From positions 1 to 9,832 of the forward strand of contig CAISZB010000459.1 of assembly GCA_903889845.1 (NCBI GenBank): DNA of 9,832 nucleotides, in the 5' to 3' direction. Shown one piece after another: positions 1 through 4,985 of this stretch. Position 1 is the stretch's first letter; every line of letters starts with the position of its first letter. The DNA comes from an uncultured Verrucomicrobium sp. (GTDB lineage: Bacteria > Verrucomicrobiota > Verrucomicrobiia > Methylacidiphilales > GAS474). The position numbers and the translations under genes were made by a program. The notes beneath the pieces were generated by a model. It was not told where the DNA came from, searched no databases, and saw only the letters and a list, made by a program, of their open reading frames with translations.

Positions 1-1467
1 CACCCGCTTCATGAAGAGGTCGGGGATCCAGTTCGCCGTGTTCATGTCGTGCGTGCGGCGGCGCTCGTCGCCGGTGTTCTTCCGCAGTTCGAGGAAGTCC
101 TCGACATCGAGGTGCCACGTCTCCAGGTAGGCGCACATCGCGCCCTTCCGCTTGCCGCCCTGGTTGACGGCGACGGCGGTGTCGTTCGCCACCTTCAGGA
201 AGGGGATGACGCCCTGGCTGGTGCCGTTCGTCCCCTTGATGAGGGCGCCCGTGGCGCGGATGTTCGACCAATCGTTGCCGAGGCCGCCCGCCCACTTGGA
301 GAGCTTCGCGTCGTCGGAGACCACCTTGAAGATGTGGTCGAGGTCGTCCATCACCGTCGAGAGGTAGCAGGAGCTGAGCTGCGGGTGGAGCGTGCCGGAG
401 TTGAAGAGCGTCGGCGTCGACGAGGTGAGGAGGAAGGTCGAAAGGACCTCGTAGAACTCGATCGCGCGGTCGTTCCTCTTCTCCCCTTCGCGCATGGCCA
501 GGCCCATCGCGACGCGCATCCAGAAGTACTGGGGCGACTCGATCCGGCGGTTCTTGTCGTGGAGCAGGTAGCGGTCGTAGATCGTCTGGATGCCCATGTA
601 GGTGAACTTGTCGTCGCGCTCCATGCGGAGGGCGGCGGCGAGCCGGGGCAGGTCGAAGCCGAGGAGATCGGCGGCGAGGCGACCGACCTCGACCCCGTGC
701 TTCACGTAGTCGGCGAAGTGGGCCGCGTGGACGGCGGCGAGGTCGACGCCGAACTCGCGCAGCGTCTCGCGGGGCAGGACCTCGCGGTAGACGCGGTTCA
801 GGAGGAGCCGGGCGGCAACGAAGGTGTAGGAGGGCTCCCGCTCGATGCGGGACTTCGCCGTCATGATCATCGCCTGCTCCACCTCGTTCGTGTGGACGCC
901 GTCATAGAGGGTGACGAGGGCCTCGTCGGCCATCTCGCGCCAGGAGCAGCGGTCCTCCAGGCCGCGGCAGGCCTGCATCAGTTCCCGCCGGACGCGCTGG
1001 ACGTCGAGGGGCTCCTGGGCGCCGGAGCGCCGCGTCACCATGACGCTCGACTGGGGCTGGCCGGCGATGTCCTTGTCGCCGCGCAGGGCGCGGGCCATGC
1101 GGCGCTCCTCGCGGTAGATGATGTAACGGCGGGCGATGGCCAGGTGGCCGCCGCGCATCAGTTCCATTTCGACGAGGTCCTGGATGCGCTCGATCTCCAG
1201 CTGTTCCCCCTGGACGGCGAAGGCGAGGGCCTTCTCGACGACGCAATCGGCGACCTTCCGGACGGCGAGGAAGTCGGCCTCTTCCAAGGGCATCTCACGG
1301 GCGATCTCCCGCTCCGCCTTGAACGCCGCCTCGACGGCGAGGAAAATCCGCTCCTCGTTGAAAGACTCGACCCGTCCGTCCCGCTTGCGGATCGTAAATT
1401 CCTTTTCCTGCAGGGGATCGATCCCCGCCAGATTCATCTGTCCCTTAGGCGCATCGCTCATCGTCAT
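1..1467 (-). CDS. nrdA: Ribonucleoside-diphosphate reductase class Ia, alpha (large) subunit; N-terminal part, cut by left edge
   Basis: The large subunit of class Ia ribonucleotide reductase reduces ribonucleoside diphosphates to deoxyribonucleotides in the cytoplasm, using a radical supplied by the NrdB subunit. The window shows 489 residues read on the minus strand. A first ATP-cone spans about residues 24-115 (opening FTIRKRDGRVESF). A second, more diverged cone spans about 142-235 (VMVTRRSGAQEPLDVQRV). The catalytic barrel follows, with LFNSGTLHPQLSSCYLSTV; Cys367 matches the redox-active cysteine E. coli numbers 225. Next come GGLGNDWSNIRATG and VNQGGKRKGA. The radical cysteine loop and C-terminal cysteines lie off the left edge, so completeness cannot be judged. 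ATG codons lie at 1473, 1467 and 1461. I chose 1467 because GAGGG (1480-1476) stands 8 nt upstream, whereas it is too close to 1473. Two ATP-cones are known in NrdA of Pseudomonas and Chlamydia; E. coli has one. nrdB is not in view. Confidence 0.95.
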   Translation of the reverse strand, partial: MTMSDAPKGQMNLAGIDPLQEKEFTIRKRDGRVESFNEERIFLAVEAAFKAEREIAREMPLEEADFLAVRKVADCVVEKALAFAVQGEQLEIERIQDLVEMELMRGGHLAIARRYIIYREERRMARALRGDKDIAGQPQSSVMVTRRSGAQEPLDVQRVRRELMQACRGLEDRCSWREMADEALVTLYDGVHTNEVEQAMIMTAKSRIEREPSYTFVAARLLLNRVYREVLPRETLREFGVDLAAVHAAHFADYVKHGVEVGRLAADLLGFDLPRLAAALRMERDDKFTYMGIQTIYDRYLLHDKNRRIESPQYFWMRVAMGLAMREGEKRNDRAIEFYEVLSTFLLTSSTPTLFNSGTLHPQLSSCYLSTVMDDLDHIFKVVSDDAKLSKWAGGLGNDWSNIRATGALIKGTNGTSQGVIPFLKVANDTAVAVNQGGKRKGAMCAYLETWHLDVEDFLELRKNTGDERRRTHDMNTANWIPDLFMKRV

Positions 1468-1475
1468 AAACATTT

Positions 1476-1480
1476 CCCTC
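1476..1480 (-). promoter_or_regulatory. Ribosome binding site of nrdA
   Basis: GAGGG on the minus strand, 8 nt before the ATG at 1467. It decides between three closely spaced in-frame ATG codons (1473, 1467, 1461). It is the only clear Shine-Dalgarno sequence before a gene in this window. Confidence 0.6.
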
Positions 1481-1497
1481 AATCACTTTTTCGCTTT

Positions 1498-1532
1498 GGG
1501 ACAACCTTCCGCTTCCTTCGTTGTCCCTTTTT
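1498..1532 (+). other. Perfect 8-bp inverted repeat with T5 tail in the nrdA leader
   Basis: GGGACAAC (1498-1505) and GTTGTCCC (1520-1527) are perfect complements around a 14-nt spacer, and TTTTT (1528-1532) follows on the plus strand. Read on the plus strand it resembles an intrinsic terminator with a rather large loop, though no plus-strand gene ends here. Read on the minus strand it is a hairpin about 30 nt before the nrdA start, just upstream of its ribosome binding site. It could be a leader hairpin, an operator, or a block on antisense transcription into nrdA. The arms are seen directly; the function is inference. Confidence 0.4.
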
Positions 1533-1763
1533 AAATCCGTTCGTCTCTTTCTTTTCCTTTCCGCCGTACCGCGACGGAAAGCGGTCCCCTGCCCTTTCGG
1601 GGCAAGCGAACCTCCTCGCTTCTCACTGCCTCTCTCTCCTTCCGCTCCTGCCTCGCACCGTCGCGCGACCCGCCCGCGTTTCCGCCTGCCTTTGGAGAGA
1701 CAGAGACGCCGTGTCCCGCTGCCTGATTAAATTCGCCTTAAAAACGTCCCCCTCGCTTCTTGC

Positions 1764-1787
1764 CGTCCTTTCTTTTCCGAAAGGACG
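1764..1787. other. Perfect 9-bp inverted repeat upstream of nrdA
   Basis: CGTCCTTTC (1764-1772) and GAAAGGACG (1779-1787) are perfect complements with a 6-nt centre. No T-run follows on either strand, so it is not a typical terminator. It lies about 300 bp before the nrdA start, near the edge of the AT-richer zone. That position suits an operator or a hairpin in a long leader. Its function is not known. Confidence 0.35.
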
Positions 1788-2050
1788 AACGACAGAAACT
1801 CCCCGGCCTGTTTTATTGTTGTAACTTACCTTCGTTTTTTAAGACGCGACGTGATGTTGATCCGTTCCCCGCTTCCATCGCACCGACCGCCCTCCCCTTT
1901 CCCAATGAAAGGATTTTGGGGTGGCGACCGGTTCCGAGGGGGAGTTTTTCCATCTTTTCCAAGAAAAACACCCCTTCAGATTGTGCTCTGGAAGCAAAGA
2001 ACGCACTACTAATGGTAGGTATTTCTGCACAGATCGAATCGTGAACGCAA

Positions 2051-2070
2051 GATTTTTTTCAAAAAAAATC
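2051..2070. other. AT-rich 9-bp inverted repeat
   Basis: GATTTTTTT (2051-2059) is complementary to AAAAAAATC (2062-2070) with a 2-nt centre. A hairpin would be hard to form with so short a loop. The A/T tracts are more likely to matter as curved or easily melted DNA. It lies in the AT-rich part of the spacer between nrdA and the kinase gene. Confidence 0.25.
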
Positions 2071-2160
2071 ACTCTGAAAGGGACTCATACCACAGGATAT
2101 GGTAGAGAAAGGAAAAAATGCGAACCACTAATAGACGATGGTTGCTGAACCTCATTTTTT

Positions 2161-2183
2161 CATGTTAAAACATATTTAACGTG
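2161..2183. other. AT-rich hairpin or operator-like inverted repeat
   Basis: CATGTTAAA (2161-2169) pairs with TTTAACGTG (2175-2183) around a 5-nt centre, eight Watson-Crick pairs and one G-T pair. No U-run follows on either strand, so a terminator role is unlikely. An AT-rich dyad of this size in an intergenic region can be a repressor site. It lies about 230 bp before the hybrid kinase start. Confidence 0.3.
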
Positions 2184-2194
2184 AAAAGCACCCC

Positions 2195-2210
2195 CTTCCC
2201 CTTAGGGAAG
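2195..2210 (+). other. Short hairpin CTTCCC-CTTA-GGGAAG
   Basis: A 6-bp perfect stem with a 4-nt loop, followed on the plus strand by CATTTTC. It resembles a weak intrinsic terminator, but no gene ends here on the plus strand. It may be a chance structure. Confidence 0.2.
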
Positions 2211-2315
2211 CATTTTCAACGCCATTTTAGGTTCCCTTTTCGTTCTGCCCGGAAAAATTTCGCCCTCTCTTTCGCCTCTCTTTAGAACGGGTCATGCACT
2301 AAGCGGCTGCGGTCA

Positions 2316-2346
2316 TTTGTCATGGACAAAAGTTTTGACATTTAAG
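2316..2346 (+). promoter_or_regulatory. Operator-like palindrome next to a -35-like TTGACA upstream of the hybrid kinase gene
   Basis: TTTGTC (2316-2321) and GACAAA (2325-2330) form a perfect 6-bp dyad with a 3-nt centre. It is followed at once by a consensus -35 hexamer, TTGACA (2335-2340). No good -10 hexamer lies 16-18 nt further on, so the promoter assignment is weak. An alternative is TTGTCA at 2317 with TTTAAG at 2341. The arrangement suggests a regulated promoter for the kinase about 70-90 bp before its start. Confidence 0.3.
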
Positions 2347-2393
2347 CATACCGTGAGACCATTTCACCCTATCTATCCTACTCGGGTTCAGTG

Positions 2394-2402
2394 TAGTTAA
2401 AT
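2394..2402 (+). promoter_or_regulatory. -10-like TAGTTAAAT just before the kinase start (possible leaderless transcript)
   Basis: TAGTTA (2394-2399), or the overlapping TTAAAT (2397-2402), resembles a -10 element and ends about 9-12 nt before the ATG at 2412. If used, transcription would begin only a few bases before the start codon. That would fit the missing Shine-Dalgarno sequence. No matching -35 hexamer is clear, so this is a weak proposal. Confidence 0.2.
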
Positions 2403-2411
2403 CTCCTTTTT

Positions 2412-4802
2412 ATGGCCCAGCCCCGTTCCCTGTTTCCCGCCACCCACCGCTCCGCACACTTCGTTCCCGCTCCTTCGATCTCTTCCCCCGCCGTGGCGGC
2501 CGAGGACCATCCCCTCTCCCTCATCCTTTCCTCCCTGGGCCAGACCCAGGAAGCCTACCTGATCCTGACCCCGGACACCGGGGACGACCGCGACCCCGAT
2601 TCGGGCCAGATCATCTTCCTCAACGCCGCATTCCACCGCCTCACCGGCTACTCCGCCGAAGACCTGCGGGGCCGCGCCCCCGCCCTCCTCTTCCCGCCCG
2701 AGACCCGCACCCTGCAGCGGCAGAACGTCCGGGAGACCCTCCGGCGGCGCGAGGCCTATTTCCGCGACGTCCTCCTCACCCGCAAGGACAACCAGTCGAT
2801 CTGGATCGAGCTTCAGATCCTCCCCGTCGTCCCTTCCTCCAACGGCCACGGCGCCAAGGGGGCGAACGCCGCCCCCACCCACTGGGTCGCCATCCTGCGG
2901 GATATCTCGGAGCGGAAGCTCACGGAGCAATCGCTCCTCGAAAGCCAGATGCGGCTCAACGGCATCCTCAACTCCCTCAGCGACGTCGTCTGGTCGACCA
3001 CCCTCGACCAGGACCGCTTCATCTACCTGAGCCCCTCGACGGAGAACGTCTTCGGGCGTCCCGTCGAGGCCTTCTACCACGACGCCTCCCTCTGGTTCTT
3101 CACCATCCACGCGGAGGACCGCGAGCGCGTCCGCGCCGTCATCGCCGCCGCCGTGGCCCGGAACGAGGACGCCTTCGAGATCGATTACCGCATCGTCCGC
3201 CCCGACGGGGCGATCCGCTGGCTGCGCAACCGGGGCCGCATCATCCGCAACCGCGCCGGGAAGCCCTCCCACCTCGACGGCATCGCCGACGACGTCACGA
3301 ACACGAAGCTCACCGAGATCGAGCTGGAGCGGATGGCCAACTTCTCCCGCTTCAACCCGAACCCCGTCTACGAGCTCACCCTCGGCGGCAACGTCACCTA
3401 CTCGAACAGCGCCGCGCTGAAGCTCGCCCAGTCCCTGGGCCACGAGACGAGCGGCGAGATCCTCCCACCCGAGGTCGACGAGATCGTCGCCCGCTGCCTG
3501 GAGAAGCGCGAACCGATCCTCCGCCTGGAGACCACCTACGGGGAACGCACCGTCAGCTGGTCCTTCTTCCCTGTCCCCGGGGAAAAGGCCGTCCACTGCT
3601 ACGCCGGGGAGATCACCGACAAGCTCCGCCTAGAGAAGCAGCTCCACCAGTCGGAGAAGTTGAAGTCGATCGGCCAGCTCGCGGGCGGCATCGCCCACGA
3701 CTTCAACAATATCCTCACCGTCATCCAGGGCTTCACCGAACTCCTCCTCTCCCGCGAGGACCAGGACGCCGTCACCGTCGATCAGCTGACCCAGGTCTCC
3801 GTCGCGGCGGGCCGGGCCCAGGACCTCACCCGGCAGCTCCTCATGTTCAGCCGCCGCCAGGTGATGAAGCCGACCACGCTCGACATCTCCCTCATCGTCC
3901 GCGACATGGCGAAGATGCTCTCCCGCCTCGTCGGGGAGCGGATCGAGCTGAAAATCCTTCCCGCCACTTCCGCCGTCCTGATCGAGGCCGACCGCAGCAT
4001 GGTGGAGCAGATCGTCCTCAACCTCGTCGCCAACGCCCGGGACGCCATGCCGTCCGGCGGCGCCATCTGGCTCTCCTCCGAGACCGTCACCCTCGCCCCG
4101 GACGACACTGCCGGGCGTCCCGAGGCCCGCGCGGGCCGCTTCGCCCTCCTCACCGCGAAGGACTCCGGCGTCGGCATGGACGAGCGGACCCTGGCCCGCA
4201 TCTTCGAGCCCTTCTTCACCACGAAAGAGATGGGCAAGGGGACCGGCCTCGGCCTGGCCACCGTCTACGGCGTCGTGAAGCAGCACGAGGGCTGGATCGA
4301 GGTCGATAGCACCGTCGGCGTCGGCACCACCTTCCGCATCTACCTCCCCCTCTCCACGAAGGCGGGCGTCGCCGGTCCACTCCTCAAGGGCCCCGCGAAG
4401 CCCGTCGGCGGGAACGAGCTGATCCTCGTCGTCGAGGACGAGGCCCACGTCCGCCAGCTCGTCGTCGCCATCCTGAAGAGCGCGGGCTATCAGATCCTGG
4501 AGGCGAAGAGCGGCCTCGACGCCATCGGCGTGTGGGAAAACCACATGGACAAAATCGACCTCGTCCTCTCCGACGTCATCATGCCCGGACTCATCACCGG
4601 CATCGACCTCGGGGAAAAGCTGGCCGCAGAGAAGCCGGGCCTCCCCGTCATCCTCAGCAGCGGCTACAGCGCCGAGGTCATCGGGGAGAACCTCTCCCTC
4701 GACCCGAGCATCAACTTCCTCGCGAAGCCCTATCCCCCCCACGCCCTCCTGCGGATGGTGCGGGAATGCCTCGACAAGCGGGCGAGCGGGGTCGCGGGGT
4801 AG
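2412..4802 (+). CDS. Soluble hybrid histidine kinase: PAS-PAS-PAS-like-HisKA-HATPase-REC
   Basis: A 796-residue hybrid two-component kinase expected to autophosphorylate on His429 and pass the phosphate to its own receiver. PAS 1 covers about residues 33-168 (ends LRDISERK) and PAS 2 about 182-300 (ends [11 protein letters not shown]). A degenerate third PAS lies at about 308-410 ([19 protein letters not shown]). The HisKA H-box is [16 protein letters not shown] with His429. The HATPase has an N-box at Asn541 ([10 protein letters not shown]), G1 at 584-590 (DSGVGMD), an F-box (FEPFFTTK) and G2 around 610 (GTGLGLA). The C-terminal receiver has phospho-acceptor Asp721 (LSDVIMPG) and Lys772 (FLAKPY). 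No signal peptide or membrane span is seen, so it should sense a cytoplasmic cue; the ligand is unknown. No partner Hpt or DNA-binding regulator is encoded nearby. The ATG at 2412 has no Shine-Dalgarno sequence; a pyrimidine run (CTCCTTTTT) abuts it. It diverges from nrdA. Confidence 0.93.
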   Translation: MAQPRSLFPATHRSAHFVPAPSISSPAVAAEDHPLSLILSSLGQTQEAYLILTPDTGDDRDPDSGQIIFLNAAFHRLTGYSAEDLRGRAPALLFPPETRTLQRQNVRETLRRREAYFRDVLLTRKDNQSIWIELQILPVVPSSNGHGAKGANAAPTHWVAILRDISERKLTEQSLLESQMRLNGILNSLSDVVWSTTLDQDRFIYLSPSTENVFGRPVEAFYHDASLWFFTIHAEDRERVRAVIAAAVARNEDAFEIDYRIVRPDGAIRWLRNRGRIIRNRAGKPSHLDGIADDVTNTKLTEIELERMANFSRFNPNPVYELTLGGNVTYSNSAALKLAQSLGHETSGEILPPEVDEIVARCLEKREPILRLETTYGERTVSWSFFPVPGEKAVHCYAGEITDKLRLEKQLHQSEKLKSIGQLAGGIAHDFNNILTVIQGFTELLLSREDQDAVTVDQLTQVSVAAGRAQDLTRQLLMFSRRQVMKPTTLDISLIVRDMAKMLSRLVGERIELKILPATSAVLIEADRSMVEQIVLNLVANARDAMPSGGAIWLSSETVTLAPDDTAGRPEARAGRFALLTAKDSGVGMDERTLARIFEPFFTTKEMGKGTGLGLATVYGVVKQHEGWIEVDSTVGVGTTFRIYLPLSTKAGVAGPLLKGPAKPVGGNELILVVEDEAHVRQLVVAILKSAGYQILEAKSGLDAIGVWENHMDKIDLVLSDVIMPGLITGIDLGEKLAAEKPGLPVILSSGYSAEVIGENLSLDPSINFLAKPYPPHALLRMVRECLDKRASGVAG

Positions 4803-4803
4803 T

Positions 4804-4829
4804 GGGGGAAAGGGGGCGCGGGGGGGGGG
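4804..4829 (+). repeat. G-rich tract (G5, G5, G10) after the kinase stop codon
   Basis: Directly after the TAG of the hybrid kinase the plus strand reads G5-AAA-G5-CGC-G10. Four or more runs of at least four G can be drawn from it, so it meets the usual pattern for a G-quadruplex. In the kinase mRNA it would lie at the start of the 3' untranslated region. The G10 run is also a place where sequencing or replication slippage is likely. Confidence 0.6.
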
Positions 4830-4841
4830 AGCAGCCCCTTT

Positions 4842-4876
4842 AAGGAGAGTTCGACTCCGCTGAATCGAACCTCCTT
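4842..4876 (+). other. Long imperfect hairpin downstream of the hybrid kinase
   Basis: AAGGAG (4842-4847) pairs with CTCCTT (4871-4876). Inside it GTTCGA (4849-4854) pairs with TCGAAC (4865-4870), leaving A4848 as a bulge, and a further 2 bp enclose a CGCT loop. Twelve perfect outer pairs make a stable stem. No U-run follows, so it is not a classical terminator, but it could stabilise the 3' end or act with the next hairpin. I compared it with a tRNA T-arm because of the TTCGA; the stem does not fit. Confidence 0.45.
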
Positions 4877-4919
4877 GGGAGAAAGAACTGTGGGAGGGGA
4901 GCAGGCAGAGGCGCCTCAT

Positions 4920-4942
4920 CAACCCCGATGCGGGTTGCCTTT
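4920..4942 (+). terminator. Terminator-like hairpin between the kinase and the anchored-protein gene
   Basis: CAACCC (4920-4925) pairs perfectly with GGGTTG (4932-4937) around a 6-nt loop, followed by CCTTTAT. The T-run is short (three T, then ATCT), so termination would be modest. Its place between two same-strand genes with a 183-bp gap makes it the best terminator candidate for the kinase transcript. Confidence 0.35.
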
Positions 4943-4985
4943 ATCTCGTGTCCCTGTGTAGCCTCGGCGACTCTCCCCCTCTTTT

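Larger units (their letters stand above)
1468..2411. other. Long intergenic region between divergent nrdA and hybrid kinase gene
   Basis: About 940 bp with no convincing gene. Open frames of 46-94 codons exist on both strands, but they lack the C/G-ending codon bias of the real genes, have no recognisable domain and overlap one another. Composition is patchy: the nrdA side (about 1560-1700) is pyrimidine-rich on the plus strand, while 1930-2400 is clearly more AT-rich than the flanking genes, with A and T runs. Several short inverted repeats are spread through it (1498-1527, 1764-1787, 2051-2069, 2161-2183, 2195-2210, 2316-2330). It must hold the promoters of both divergent genes. Whether it also encodes a small RNA cannot be decided from the sequence. 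Confidence 0.75.

Noticed and set aside
49..1824. Long open frame on the plus strand opposite nrdA
   Set aside because: It is the antisense shadow of nrdA in GC-rich DNA; the translation is repetitive and E/V/D/L-rich with no domain, while the minus strand gives a clear NrdA.
1760..2148. Small frames in the nrdA-kinase spacer (1760-2044 plus, 1921-2148 plus, 1839-2072 minus, and a 46-codon frame 1953-1813 minus)
   Set aside because: They overlap one another, lack the C/G-ending codon bias of true genes here and have no recognisable motif. GGAAAAG before the 46-codon frame is a weak ribosome-site match only.
1468..2411. Cobalamin riboswitch or NrdR boxes in the nrdA upstream region
   Set aside because: No B12-box-like sequence and no pair of NrdR-type dyads were found by eye on either strand; a class Ia enzyme would not be expected to have a cobalamin switch.
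4842..4880. tRNA T-arm-like TTCGA sequence
   Set aside because: Tested on both strands; the five-base T-stem and an acceptor or anticodon arm cannot be formed. It is explained as a hairpin.
2397..4922. Two long minus-strand open frames opposite the hybrid kinase (2397-3596, 3630-4922)
   Set aside because: Low-complexity G/D/E/V-rich translations caused by the C-ending codon bias of the plus-strand kinase, whose PAS, HisKA, HATPase and REC motifs are unmistakable.
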